In this document: piece by piece, positions 1-10,806 of the stretch
Layout: each line of letters opens with the position of its first letter
How positions within the stretch are numbered: position 1 is the first letter of the stretch
Translations under genes and position numbers: made by a program
Source: Rhizophagus irregularis
Lineage: Eukaryota; Glomeromycota; Glomeromycetes; Glomerales; Glomeraceae
Length of the DNA: 64,000 bases
Direction of reading: 5' to 3'
NCBI RefSeq assembly: GCF_026210795.1
Contig: NC_089429.1
Span: 7,473,001 to 7,537,000 of the forward strand
The notes under the pieces: model-generated
What the model was told of the DNA's origin: nothing
The model's input: the letters and a program-made list of their open reading frames with translations, nothing else
The model's database searches: none

Positions 1-860
1 ATTAAAACCAAAAACAGAAATTTATTAACGACAAATACATTAGATATGATGATATGTATCTCTTTAGAAGGACCAGAAAGTTCCAAGTTTGACTATAATC
101 ATGCTTTACTATTTGGAAATTAGAATAATCAAAAAAGACGTATTAATGTTAAAAAATAATCACATATTCCATTTTGTCAAATTTATTACTGAAATAAAAT
201 ATTAAATCATTAAAACAATTTACTATAATGCTTTCATAATGTGTTTACTAAGCAGCCCGGTATATTCACCATTCCTTTTAAATCGAAATTACCTCAGAAA
301 ATGTACCGTTCCTATAAAAAAATTTTAAAAAAGGTATATTATAAAATAAATATAACTATACAAGAGAAAAGAATACAAAATTTCGAAAATAAAGTTAAAC
401 ATACCATATTTTTAAAAATTCAAAATAATTGTTCTGTCATAATATATTGTGGAGACTTACTTTTTTTGAAATTGCTTTTGCAGTTCTGCTTTTCGCATTT
501 ATGTGGCTTAAGAAGTAAAAAAATATATATAATATATATATATATATAAATTCCGCATTTGTAAAATTTACCAGAAATCTGTTGCATCATGTCTGAAAAA
601 TTTCTGAATTTAAAAAATATAACCAGATTTATTAGAAATCTTTCAGAAAATCTGGCAAATTTTGAATAGATTTTGTACACTAGACCTTACCTATATAAAT
701 ATTTTCTGGGATCCTAGTTGATGAATTTACTGCGGCTGATATAATGGAAGGTAGTTATGATAAAGATAGATTTTAAACCTTTATAATAACACAAGTGGTA
801 ATTATTTATTTATAAAAATATTTATTGTATCTTTGTTAACATAAAAAAAAAATCAATTAA
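1..860. other. AT-rich intergenic DNA, no gene seen
   Basis: Very AT-rich sequence with a TA dinucleotide run near 525-549. Open frames here have low-complexity translations with no recognisable domain. No TIR pair or target duplication was found. Confidence 0.5.
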
Positions 861-882
861 TTGTTTATTTTTAAGTTACTAC

Positions 883-1163
883 AAATGAATCCATATCCTG
901 GTAAAAATAATGTACTTATTATGGATAATGCTCATATTCATTATGATGAAGATTTAGTAAAATCAGTTGAAGAATTTGGGTGTAGGATACTTTATTTACC
1001 ACCGTATTCACCCAATTTAAATCCAATAGAAACTGCATTTTCAGCATTAAAAAGTTGGCTAAAAAGATATAGAGATATTGTTAATAATTGTGATGACCCT
1101 ATTTATATACTTTTCATGGCATTATCTCAAACTACTCCCAATATGGCGAAACAATATTTTTAA
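883..1163 (+). pseudogene. Tc1/mariner DDE transposase, C-terminal fragment
   Basis: The translation carries the second half of a DDE_3-type transposase. VLIMDNAHIH holds the second catalytic Asp, and YLPPYSPNLNPIE is the hallmark block around the third acidic residue. The N-terminal helix-turn-helix domains and the first catalytic Asp are absent upstream, so this is a truncated, non-autonomous relic of a cut-and-paste transposon. It ends at a stop shortly after the catalytic core, where this family normally ends. No inverted repeats could be assigned to it. Family is clear from the two motifs; the activity call (dead) follows from the missing N-terminus. Confidence 0.8.
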
Positions 1164-1205
1164 CAATCATTAATTAACATTTCATTTCATTTGTTTTTTT
1201 TTCAG

Positions 1206-1670
1206 GTCTATGGCTACTGGATGGGATCCTGTATAAAATTTCGAAGGTAAAACTTCAAAATTTCTTTATATTTTTTTTTTGGTTTTTAATTTAATAAAAC
1301 GTCTACTAGTAACGTTTGTTTTTTTTGTAGGGTTTTGGTTCGAAAGTAAACTTCAAAGAAAAATAAATTTTTATTTAACGAATGTTAACTAACGTTCATT
1401 TTTTTTTTATTGTAGGTTCAGGACGTTGTCAGACTCCATTTCAAAGGTAAAAAACCTTCAAAATATTTTTTTATTATTTTATTTAATGAACGTTACTAAT
1501 GCTAACATTCATTTTTTTACTTTTCGTAGATACAAGAAATCATCGAAAGGCAGGTTTCAGTTCCCTATTTCAAAGGTAAGGCTTTGAAATTTTTATTTTT
1601 TATTTTATTTTTCTTTTACTTCAATGAAACGTTTACTAACGTTTTAGCTTCTCTTTTGTAGGACCACAGC
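1206..1670 (+). other. micro-exon-like array (plus strand)
   Basis: Short segments are bounded by GT-AG splice consensus: 1206-1246, 1331-1345, 1416-1446, 1530-1575 and 1662 onward. Most end in TTCGAAG or TTCAAAG directly before GTAA, and each is preceded by a T-rich tract ending in TAG or CAG. Intervening intron-like segments are about 70-85 nt and share an ACGTT(A/T)GT-like core. The layout matches the much larger array at 33655-36420 on the other strand. The last unit is cut by the foldback element starting at 1671. I do not recognise a protein. It could be part of a gene built of micro-exons or a decayed tandem repeat. Confidence 0.5.
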
Positions 1671-3228
1671 TAAGGATGGTACTGCAAATATGTAATTGCA
1701 GAATAATTGCGATTTACAGTATTGCGGAACATTACAGATTTTTAAATCTAAAAATCTGCAAATCTGCAAATCTGCAATTATACGCAAATCTGCAAATATT
1801 CTGCAAATTCGCAAATATTGCAAGTATCGCAATTCAATTGCGGAATATTTGCGGTACTTTGCGATATTTGCGGATTTGCAGAATGTCCGCAAAAAAAACT
1901 ATTTTTTTTAATAAAATATAATTACTACTAAAAAAACATATTTCTATTTATTAATAATAATAAAAAAAATTATTTTATATAAAAAAAAATTAAAAGAAAA
2001 TGCTGGAACCTATAATTCTGGCGTTTTAATTAAAAAAAATTTAAAAGAAAATGCCAGAACTTATAGTTCCAGCATTTTTATATAAAAAAAATTAAAAGAA
2101 AATGCCGGAAATTTAGTTCCAGCATTTTTACATAAAAAAATTAAAAGAAAACGCCAGAACTTTAGTTTCAGCGTTTTTACATGAAAAAAATTAAAAGAAA
2201 ACGCTAGAATCTATAGTTCCAACGTTTTTACATAATAAAATTAAAAGAAAATGCTGGAACCTTACTTCTGGCGTTTTTATTAAAAAAAATTAAAAGAAAA
2301 TGACGGAACTTATAGTTCCGGCATTTTTATTAAAAAAAATTAAAAGAAAACGCTGAAACTTTAGTTCTGGCATTTTTATATAAAAAAATTAAAAGAAAAC
2401 GTTGAAACCTATAATTCTGGCATTTTTATATAAAAAAAATTTAAAAGAAAACGCCAGAACCTATAGTTCTGGCATTTTTACATAAAAAAAATTTAAAAGA
2501 AAACGCCAGAACCTATAGTTTCAGCATTTTTATATAAAAAAAATTTAAAAGAAAACGCCAGAACCCATAGTCCCGGCTATACATGCTGCCCAAATTATTT
2601 TGGGATACCATAATTATAATTTGGGATGCCATAATTCATTCGGTTAATATATAATTTACTATGTAAAGTGCCAAAATAATTTGGGATGCCATAATTCATT
2701 CAGTTAATATATAATTTACTATGTAAAGTGCCAAAATAATTTGGGATGCCATAATTGAATTTGGGATTTTACTTATAATTACGGCAGTCCAAAATAATTT
2801 GGGTGGCATGTATAGTCCCGGCATTTTTACATAAAAAAAATTAAAAGAAAATGCTGGAACCCATAGTTCTGGTATTTTTATATAAAATAAATTAAAAGAA
2901 AACGTCAGAACCAATAGTTTCAGCGTTTTTATATAAATAAATTAAAAGAAAATGCCAGAACCTATAGTTCCAGTGTTTTTATATAAAAAAATTAAAAAAA
3001 AATGCCAGAACCCATAGTTCCAGCGTTTTTATTAAAAAAAATTAAAAAATATGCTGGAAGCAATAGTAGTTCTGGTATTTTTGTATAAAAAAACTATTAG
3101 TTCTGGTATTTTTTATATATAAGAAAATGCCCAAAACTGAATTGCAGAATTGCAGGTTACTAACCGCAATTCAACTCCAAAATCCGCAATATTGCAGAAT
3201 TTGAAAATCATTTGCAAACCCATCCTTA
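1671..3228. mobile_element. hAT-like foldback element with palindromic satellite core
   Basis: Ends are TAAGGATGG and its inverted copy CCATCCTTA, followed by degenerate TGCAAAT on both sides. Both ends are rich in GCAAATCTGCAAAT-type repeats. The interior (about 1980-2570 and 2820-3120) is a tandem array of roughly 55-60 bp units, each with a palindrome of the form GCC(A/G)GAAC-n-TAGTTC(T/C)GGC flanked by A and T runs. No transposase is encoded, so it would be non-autonomous. The 8-bp flanks do not match, so either the duplication has decayed or a boundary is misplaced. The TAAGG terminus fits hAT ends. Confidence 0.6.
2577..2815. mobile_element. nested MITE
   Basis: A 239-bp insertion within a palindromic unit of the surrounding element. 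It begins CTATACATGC and ends GCATGTATAG, with CCCAAATTATTTTGGGA-like inverted repeats just inside. TCCCGG flanks it on both sides (2571-2576, 2816-2821); the direct repeat could be read as up to 9 bp. The interior holds a near-perfect tandem duplication of about 66 bp around the phrase TTTGGGATGCCATAATTCATT. No coding capacity. Confidence 0.7.
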
Positions 3229-3472
3229 GCCTATATATATATTTTTTTACATTTTTTAAAACTTCTGAAATATTATTATAATCTATTCCAGTTGACTGGT
3301 TAGTTAAATTCTCTTCTGTATCAGATATAATGGTATTATCATCAGGTTCTTCATATTCCTCATGTAAATTATCAACTGGTTTTAAGGAATTTGTAAGGTT
3401 TGTAATGATGGGGAACATTTGGCTTAATGTTATATCATAGGTACTTCCAGAAAAATCTCATGTAGCTTTTTC

Positions 3473-4462
3473 AGGACCCCGGACATCACATATATAACTC
3501 ATAACTGATCTGCATGAATTTAGCACTTTTTGCTCTTGCTAAAATAGACCTAATTTGTTAAAAATCAAATTATCACATTTTAAATCTATACTAATTTGCT
3601 AAAACTCAAAATATGAGTTATAGTAAAATTTTAAATAATATAGGTTTAAATTTGCTTAATAAAATATAATTTCAGTTTATTAAAATTATTTGTAGATCGG
3701 TAAATTTAATTGTCAATTAACAATTTTTTTTTTATTAATAACAACTGACTTTTTGCCAAAAAAAGACCCTTTTTTATTTTCAGTTTTTTGCAATTATCTT
3801 GGCATCCAGTGATCTGATTCATGCAGATTATTTTTTATTTTGTAGAGCTCGATGAGGGCTACAAAACAAAAAAAAGTTCGCATAAATTGGACTACTGGAT
3901 ACCGAGATAACTGCAAAAAATGTGCTTTTTTTTTGAAATTTAGGCCAATTTGCTAAAAAGTTACTCTCTGAGTTGTATATGTAATGTCTGGGGTCCTATA
4001 TAAATCAAACTGTCAATTTTTATAATTTATAATTAAAAATATGTAGATTATAGATAAAATAATAATTAATAAAAATAATAAATTAAATATAAATAATTAT
4101 TAAAAAATAAAATGTTGCGAAACTAATCGGACGGTTTTTGGCCTGCATTATGCTTAATTTTGGCCGGAATTATACTTAATTTTGGCCAAAATATAACCCG
4201 GACCCCGAAACTAATATTTTTAAAAATATTATCTATAAAAGTTAAAAAAAAGGATAAGTTAAATTTAAAAAAAAGTACCAATTTGCTCAAATATAAAATA
4301 TGACTTTGTAAAATCAACACAATTAGTTTGCTAAAACTCATAATTATGACTATTAATTAATTTTCAATCAATTTGCTCTATCTAAAATTATGAGTTTAAC
4401 CTAATTTTGATTGAATTTGCTAAAACTCAAATGTGAGTTATATATGTGATGTCCGGGGTTCT
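3473..4462. mobile_element. hAT-type MITE
   Basis: A 990-bp insertion beginning AGGACCCCGGACATCACATA and ending with its inverted counterpart GTGATGTCCGGGGTTCT. An 8-bp duplication GCTTTTTC flanks it (3465-3472 and 4463-4470). The 8-bp duplication is typical of hAT elements. The interior is AT-rich, with scattered CAATTTGCTAAAACTCA repeats in both orientations. No coding capacity. It interrupts the hAT transposase pseudogene. Confidence 0.85.
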
Positions 4463-4606
4463 GCTTTTTCAAATGGTGCTAAAATATTACATAATTCATC
4501 CAATAATTCCCATTCATTATCCTTTAACATAAGTTTTTTTAATCTATTACTATCAGCTTTTTCTTCAGGTTTGAGAGAACATGACAAATTTATATTTAGT
4601 TGAAGT

Positions 4607-4827
4607 AGGACCCCGAAAAATACATATGGAAGTCATAAATGATCAGTAAGATTTTGGCCTAAAATAAGCAACTTTTCAGGGCCGGAATTATGATAATGCT
4701 GGCCAGTATCAAAACGGACAATAAAATTTAGGCCAGCACTATCTAAAAAAGGCAAGATTTTTATGAAAATTTAGGTTCTTTTTAAGCAAACTCAAATGTG
4801 ACCTTTTTATGTATTTTTCAGGGTCCT
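4607..4827. mobile_element. hAT-type MITE
   Basis: A 221-bp element with ends AGGACCCCGAAAAATACAT and ATGTATTTTTCAGGGTCCT, flanked by a perfect 8-bp duplication GTTGAAGT (4599-4606, 4828-4835). The terminus AGGACCCCG is shared with the MITE at 3473-4462, so the two probably used the same transposase. It lies in the same hAT pseudogene and encodes nothing. Confidence 0.88.
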
Positions 4828-5635
4828 GTTGAAGTACTGCATATTGAAGAAAAATGAGCCTATCCCATGCTAAATAAGAAGAGTTCCATCTTAAATAATA
4901 AAATAAAATTACATCAAATTTTAATTAAAATTATAATAATAAAATATTAAAATTTAATTGAATAGTAATTAATTAAATGTAAAAAATTTATCTAGTAGAT
5001 ATATCTTGTATTAAATGGTATGTTTCTTCATAACCAATGTCTTTTTGAACGTTAATCAGTCTTTCAATTTGTTTTTGAGTGGAAAAAAAATTGATTAATT
5101 GTTTCACACGTGATACTAAATCTTCTACAACCTTTAAACCTTTATTAATTGGCAATTGTAAGGTATAGGCAGCACAGGAGAGTTTTTTAATTGGTTCTAA
5201 ATCTCGAATGGCAGCTACTATATTAGCTCCATTATCTGCTGTTATTGATATAATCTGGCTTTCAATTTCCCATTTTTGAATAGCTTTTTTGATTACTTCA
5301 GTAATTGCTTGTGCAGTATGTGGAGTTGGAAAATAAGAAATTTCAAGCAAAACATCCATTATTTCAAAATCTTTATTGATCCAAGTTGCTGTTAAACCAA
5401 ATATCCATGTTTTGAATGAGAAGACCATAAATCAGTAGTTAAAGATATTGATTGAGCAGTTTTTAAAAGTAGCTTTAATTTATCTCTATTATACCCATAA
5501 CTACGAGCAATCATCATTCTTATTTTTTTTGCTCCAGTAACTGTGAATATTGAATCAATAATATGCATATGCTCAATATAGGCCTTATTAGTTACAGTAG
5601 AAAGTGGTTTGGTTGTTAAAAGAATCTATTGTAAT

Positions 5636-6622
5636 TAAAGATGTTAGCCGTAACTGTAATATTAAGACACAGTGTTGTATGTAATAGGTTGCAACCTATC
5701 TACATTAAAAAGCAAAAGTTGTAATGCTGTAATTAGGTTGTAATGCCATAATTAGGTTGTAATACTGTAATTAGGTCTTAATGCCGTAACTAATCCGTAA
5801 TGCCGTAATTCCGAAATTACGTATGTAATTTCGGCCAGAATTATGCACTTAATTTTAGCAGAAATTAACAAATATCCTAAAAAGGAAAGTGATGTTACAC
5901 AAAATTCAAGTGACGTTCCCACTAAAATCAATTTTTGTGGAACGGCTATCGCCAAAAAAGGAAAGATCTGCATTCCCGTTTTGGCTGAATTATGATTTTC
6001 GGCTGAAATTACATGTTTAAGTGAAATTACGTTAATTTCGGCCGGAATTATATTTCGGATTTCGGATTTCGGATTTTAGGAAATATGTGACCGTGTAATT
6101 TCAATTTTAAGGGGTAAATAATATCAATAATAATAATAATAATAATTTTTTTTTTGTAAAAAAGTTTATATGTAAATTATGCATAAAATCATCTAATTAT
6201 TAAAGATATTATGCTAATTTAATATAAATTTTTTGAAAAAAACTTAATATTTCCTACCTTCCACCCCCGACCACTCACCCCTAGAGATTTTGGTTCATTA
6301 TATAATTTTTTTCTTTACACAAACGTGTATATAAAATACAAAAAAAAACGTGACGCATCTTATGTACCCCCTAAAAATTAAAATTACACGACATATAAAC
6401 TATTGTAATTTACTTTTATAATTCATTACTTTTATTTTAAATTTTTATGCCATTAAAAATTACGACATTACAGCCTAATTATAGCATTGCGACCTAATTA
6501 CAGCATTACGACCCAATTACAGCATTACGGCTTAATTACAGTATTACGAAAAGTGTCATAACTGTAATGCTGTATGCTGTAATATTACGGCATCGGCCAA
6601 TCAATTACAGCTAACATCTTTA
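5636..6622. mobile_element. hAT-type MITE
   Basis: A 987-bp insertion with ends TAAAGATGTTAGCCGTAACTG and CAATTACAGCTAACATCTTTA. It is flanked by ATTGTAAT (5628-5635) and ATCGTAAT (6623-6630), an 8-bp duplication with one mismatch. Both subterminal regions carry many repeats of the type GTAATGCCGTAATTAGG, in opposite orientation at the two ends. No open frame looks coding. It splits the N-terminal part of the hAT transposase pseudogene. Confidence 0.8.
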
Positions 6623-6659
6623 ATCGTAATGTAGATAATTCTTTTTCTTTTTGTCCATT

Positions 6660-8148
6660 AATATTGGACATAGTAGATCGAATTGGCTTGCGGTTCAGTT
6701 GCTGCTGACCTTTCTGAAATTGCCAATGAAGTTTCTGCTAAAAGCGTTAATATCCCTTTCTCTTATAATTCCTATAATCCCAAGCCGTACGCCTATGTGC
6801 ACTTTTCTTCTGCTGCTACTAAGGAATCGGCCATGGTATTACTTGTGCTCTCAAATCTATTGGTCTTACTTGGCACGAACCTTCTGAAGTTTCCTCTCTT
6901 TGTCATCGTTGCGATCGCCCTGGTTGTAATCCGGATAAATGTGCTTCTTCACGCGCTCCTCAACGTCCTTCCTGTCCTTCGGTCTAGCAATGATAAATTG
7001 CGTGAATTGTATAATAAACATTTACCTCCTTCTCACCCTGCCAAACGTCATAATTGCTTTGCGCGTTCTACTAATACCGATACATCTTGGCGTCCGACGT
7101 CGCCGGTAAACGCGCTTCCTCCCACTCACGGCCTCGTCCTACATCTTCACGTCTCGCTCTCAACATAATAATCGTTGTCGTCATCATCATCCTTATCGTC
7201 CTTCTCAATCTGATTTGGATCACGACATAGCTGCAATGGATGTTCCTCCTTTAATGGATTGGCAATATATCACTGAACAAATCACTATTATACTTGAAGA
7301 AATTACTCATCTCACTGTAGGGATTGGAACCATCCAAAAAAACCTTAACCGGTTAAAAACCGGTTAACCAAGGGTCTTAACCGGTTAACCAAGGGTCTTA
7401 ACCGGTTAATAACCGGTTAATATCAAAAATATTTTAAAAACTTTTTTTACTGCAAATTGTACCAATTTTTGATTTTACTTGCATATTTAGTTATAGGAAG
7501 ATTATGTATCACTAAAATTATTATAAATAAATAGAAAAAAATTCGGCATTAAAACTTCAAGTTTAGGAACATGTGGCCGCAATTTACATGTCTCTGGGCC
7601 GCATTATATAAATCTGACTAGAATTATGGTAAATATAGTTTTAACTGATTAACCGATTTTCAAAATCCTTTAACCGGTTAACCGTCTTAACCGGTTAATT
7701 AACCGGTTAACATTAACCGGTTCCAATCCCTATCTCACTGCAGAATTTGCTCAGCTTCAACATCGTGTTAAATGGCTAGAGGATCAACATTCTTCTCCTC
7801 CTATTCCTACATCCTCGCACCCACACGCTCCTCTTCTTCGCGAGACTGATTCTTTAGATCAAGGCTGGGATAATAACGATACTCCTGATCCTAGACGTCT
7901 TAGTGACAACTGACAACCTCATAAACTTTAGTTCCCCTGCTTCCCCACCAAACGGTCCTAATTTTATCGCTCAATCATATATTCCTCTTCCCCCCTGTAT
8001 GAGTTTGATCCCTGGTCCTGCCACATCACCACAAGATCGCCTTTCCTCTCTTACTGCTACGGTTACTGAACTTACTAAAACTGTTCAACAAGGCATGGCT
8101 CAACAAAAACAATTCTTGGCTGCTCGCGACAACATGAACTCCTATTAA
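6660..8148 (+). pseudogene. LINE ORF1 (gag-like, CCHC), decayed
   Basis: The first ORF of the non-LTR retrotransposon. From 6683 a frame reads AKSVNIPFSY...YVHFSSAATKESA, resembling the RRM-like part of LINE ORF1. After a frame change near 6835 the other frame gives LTWHEPSEVSSLCHRCDRPG followed by a further Cys, a zinc-knuckle-like C-x2-C-x4-C-x4-C pattern. A coiled-coil-like stretch follows near 7230-7900, split by the MITE at 7318-7732. The last frame (7903-8148) is Pro/Ser-rich with a possible helix at its end. ORF1 proteins bind element RNA; this copy is broken. The LINE 5' end is uncertain and placed near 6660. Confidence 0.6.
7318..7732. mobile_element. hAT-type MITE with AACCGGTTAA repeats
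   Basis: A 415-bp insertion with perfect 14-bp ends TAGGGATTGGAACC / GGTTCCAATCCCTA and an 8-bp duplication TCTCACTG (7310-7317, 7733-7740). Next to each end are several copies of the self-complementary decamer TTAACCGGTTAA, dense enough to form cruciforms or act as repeated transposase-binding sites. It sits in LINE ORF1 and encodes nothing. Confidence 0.92.
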
Positions 8149-8204
8149 TTATTGAGTACCAATTATTCTCCTTTGCTACTTACGCTCTTTATCATAGTGT
8201 AGTA

Positions 8205-9714
8205 ATGATGGACAATAAAAAACATAATTTTTCTCCTCACCCTTCTCCCCTTATTAAATTTGGTCAAATTAATGTTAATGGTTTATGTTTTCCGGTTCGA
8301 CAACAACATTTACTTAATTTTTTTCTTCATTCTTCTTTTGGTGTTTTATCTTTAAATGATACCCGCCTTTCCCCTTCAAGTGCTAAATTTATTTTCAAAA
8401 ATGAACATTCCCAACATCACTTTAGGTCCTATTGGACCTGCTCATCTTCTTCTCGCCCTCATGACGGTGTTGGTATTTTGTTACATAATCCCCTTCATAA
8501 ACATGTTCAAACAATTGATCCTTGGAATGGTTGTCTTCTTAAATTGGATCTATTTTTTCATCAAACAAAAATTTCTATTATTTCTATATATTACCCCCCT
8601 TCTGGTTCTATTCATCAGCCTATTTGTAATGATCTTATTGCCAAACTTCTTTCTTGGCTCGATCATGCTCGTGCTAATAATTATTTTGTAATAATTCTCG
8701 GTGACTTCAATGTTGATGAAATCGCTCACTCTAATTATTCACCCAATCATTTTAAACTCCTTCGTTTACTTTCATCTCAGTTTTTTACTGATCATCAAGC
8801 TCATTCTTCTCTCGAGGGCCCTGATCCTACCTTTTATCATGCTAATGGATCTTCTAGACTGGATTATATCTGGTCTTCACCTGGTTTTCCTGTTCCTGGT
8901 CTTTTTTTCGCAAGTGGTTGCTTGCCCTAACCTTTTAGATCACCCTTTTACTGATCACAATGTTCTTACAACTGTTTTTGACTTTAGTTCTTGCTTGGCT
9001 ATTTTAGCTAAGTCTCGTCTTAAACAAAAAAAAGAAATGCGTACAATTTTTTCTTATACCTCTACTTCGGTTGAACAATGGAATAATTTTACTACTAAAG
9101 TGGATGATTCTCTTGGAGTATATTTGGATAGACAGTATAATTCTTATTCCGAATTTTCTTCTCTTTCTCTTGATCGTATGTGGCATGCGTTGAAAGCTGC
9201 CATACTCAGTGCTGCAATTGAAACATTACCCTTTCAAAAAGTCTCCAACATGCACCAACATTCGTACTCTCCTGAATTAACTAAACTTATTACTATTAAC
9301 AAGTTTTTAGATCGATTTTTATATCGCCTTACAACTCATCGTTTTAATCGACCTACTCAAATTTTGCAAATAACTGCTGCTTTACCTGCCCATTTAGAGA
9401 ATCTTGCATCTTTACTTCCTGATTATTCAGTTCCTATCTACTCTACAACTCCTGTATCTGAATTTAAATCGTTTTTACGATTACAAAAGAATTTAGTTTC
9501 TGCCTTTTTGTCCATTAAATTCGCCCAACATCTTACGGACTCTGTGGAATACTACACTGCTTTACGTGATGAACACTTTTCAAACTCGCTCAGCACTTTT
9601 ATTGAATCTGCCTTATCAGTAGAAAAACGTTCGATGGTTCTCGACCGCATTCTGGTTGTATTGGATTCTACTCCTACTTTATTAACGGATCCTTCGGATA
9701 TTAAACAAGCTGCT
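8205..9714 (+). pseudogene. LINE ORF2, 5' part: apurinic-type endonuclease and linker
   Basis: Start of the LINE polyprotein. The exonuclease-endonuclease-phosphatase domain shows INVNGL, LNDTRL, GVGILL, IYYPP, ILGDFNV and SSRLDYIWSS in the usual order. The final catalytic His block (FTDHNVL) is in another frame, so a frameshift lies near 8890-8930. From about 8930 the frame is open as the linker between endonuclease and reverse transcriptase, and it runs straight into the left end of the Polinton-like element at 9720. The endonuclease would nick the target for reverse transcription. The ORF resumes at 24302. Confidence 0.85.
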
Positions 9715-9719
9715 ATAAC
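9715..9719. repeat. 5-bp target-site duplication, left copy
   Basis: ATAAC immediately before the left terminal repeat, matched by ATAAC at 24297-24301 immediately after the right one. Polintons usually make 6-bp duplications; five identical bases are seen here. Confidence 0.85.
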
Positions 9720-10183
9720 GTCGTCGGGCTGGATGTGGGTCTCCGCTACCGCTCCACCCACCTCGGCCTCACGGCCTCGCAGTACCTCCTTCCCCCTACG
9801 GGGGATCAGGAATCCCCATATATCCGCCACAATCTGGGACAACATATGGAACAAATATATATACCAAATAACTAGAAAACAATAGAAAAGGAAGGAATAA
9901 CGGATATAATGAGAGGGTTGTCCCGGATGTGGCAGATGTGGCAGATGTTTCAGAAAAATTATGAGAGGACATCCCCCCAGAAAAAGTTTTATTTTTACCC
10001 CCCCAGATCCGCCACATCCGGAACATCTGGAACAAGTCAGGATTCTGTCTAATAATCTATTGGAAGCAGTGAGACAGCAAACCAGGTAAATTAGTAGGTA
10101 AGCCCCTAGAAGGTCTATAGAGCCAGTAAGACCAACCCCGTCCCGCCCCCGTCAGAAAAAATAAGTAATTGAACAATGGGTAT
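9720..10183 (+). repeat. left terminal inverted repeat of Polinton-like element
   Basis: Begins GTCGTCGGGCTGGATGTGGG and runs to ...CAATGGGTAT, matching the inverted sequence 23834-24296. By eye I count about six differences, half of them one-base changes in C or G runs, so identity is near 99%. Contains short repeats such as ATGTGGCAG in tandem and a CCGCCACATCCGGAACATC segment. The near-identity suggests recent insertion or homogenisation. The outer 100 bp is unusually GC-rich for this window. Confidence 0.95.
10167..10175 (+). promoter_or_regulatory. AATTGAAGA-like upstream motif (AATTGAACA)
   Basis: Lies 46 nt before the start codon at 10213, inside the terminal repeat. Related copies stand before other genes of the element: 10756-10764, 13417-13425, 15639-15648, 16216-16224 and 16889-16897, each 28-51 nt before an ATG. 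It is inferred to be a shared promoter element; the sequence shows only recurrence and spacing. Confidence 0.45.
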
Positions 10184-10212
10184 ACCATAAGTAACCTATA
10201 AGGACAGATAAC

Positions 10213-10572
10213 ATGTATACCCCGCACGCAGTATCAGTAATTCCCGAACTTGTAGGCCATATCCTGGAACACATTCCAAGTAGCAATTTCGGGCCACGTC
10301 TTTTAGAAGTCAGCCCAATCTGGAAAGCCGAAGCTGAACGAGTACTCTGGAAGCGGCATAAAAAAGCCGAGGAGGCATACGACAATGCAGTAGAAAAGAA
10401 GGAAAAAGCAAATGATGCTCTTGGCCAATCATTGGAGGAGGAGGGTATCCTCCGTGAACTTGAATGGAAGGCGTATCAAAAGGCTTGTAAAGAGTTAACG
10501 GACACTAGAAAAAAGCTAACTATAGTAAAAGGAGCTCTTGAGCGGTTTGGATTTCAGATATATGTAGTTTGA
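10213..10572 (+). CDS. F-box-like small protein 1
   Basis: 119 aa. Residues about 10-45 (IPELVGHILEHIPSSNFG, then LLEVSPIWKAEAERVLWKRH) fit an F-box: Pro-Glu-hydrophobic start, paired helices, and the S-x-x-W-x-x-x-A-x-x-x-L-W ending. F-boxes usually dock on Skp1 of SCF ubiquitin ligases. The remainder (about 50-105) is charged and helical, with heptad-like spacing, likely coiled coil. It is the first gene after the left terminal repeat, on the plus strand, with the AATTGAACA motif 46 nt upstream. No substrate-binding repeats are seen. The F-box call rests on pattern only. Confidence 0.6.
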   Translation: MYTPHAVSVIPELVGHILEHIPSSNFGPRLLEVSPIWKAEAERVLWKRHKKAEEAYDNAVEKKEKANDALGQSLEEEGILRELEWKAYQKACKELTDTRKKLTIVKGALERFGFQIYVV

Positions 10573-10806
10573 AAAAGGGGAAGGGAAGATTTAGAGCAGT
10601 CGTAAAGGTTCGTGGTTTATAGTTTTTTTTTACCCCTAGAAGATAACCAGATATAACCAGAGGACCGGAGGACCGGAGGACCGCAGAATCGCAGGACCAT
10701 AAGACTACAGGAGGGTAAATTGGTAGGAGTGCAGATTTTTGGAAAAATATTCGGCAATTGAAGATTAGGTAACTATAAATTAGTACTCGATTTGATAGAA
10801 CAAAAA
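10573..10806. other. intergenic spacer with GGACC-rich short repeats
   Basis: Contains GAGGACCGGAGGACC-type tandem repeats at about 10660-10700 and an AATTGAAGA motif at 10756-10764, 51 nt before the ATG of the helicase gene. No terminator recognised. Confidence 0.5.

Larger units (their letters stand above)
3229..5635 (-). pseudogene. hAT-family transposase (decayed, multiply interrupted)
   Basis: Minus-strand translation gives hAT transposase blocks in order. SLTTDLWSS and LTATWINKDFE lie near 5350-5450, ITADNGANIVAAI and LSCAAYTLQLPINKGL near 5150-5260, and a DNEWELLDELCNILAPFEKAT-type block near 4500. An FSGSTYDITLSQMFPII block lies near 3380-3440. These match the catalytic region and C-terminal dimerisation region of hAT transposases. 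MITEs at 3473-4462, 4607-4827 and 5636-6622 break it, and a frame change lies near 5428. The N-terminal BED zinc finger was not found. It is a dead copy that acted as a nesting target for related non-autonomous elements. Confidence 0.8.

Noticed and set aside
241-680. Open frames near the left edge of the window
   Set aside because: Low-complexity Lys/Ile/Tyr translations expected by chance in AT-rich DNA; no domain or homologous context.
10640-10710. GGACC tandem repeat as a replication origin
   Set aside because: Only a few imperfect short copies; nothing beyond purine-rich composition supports a function.
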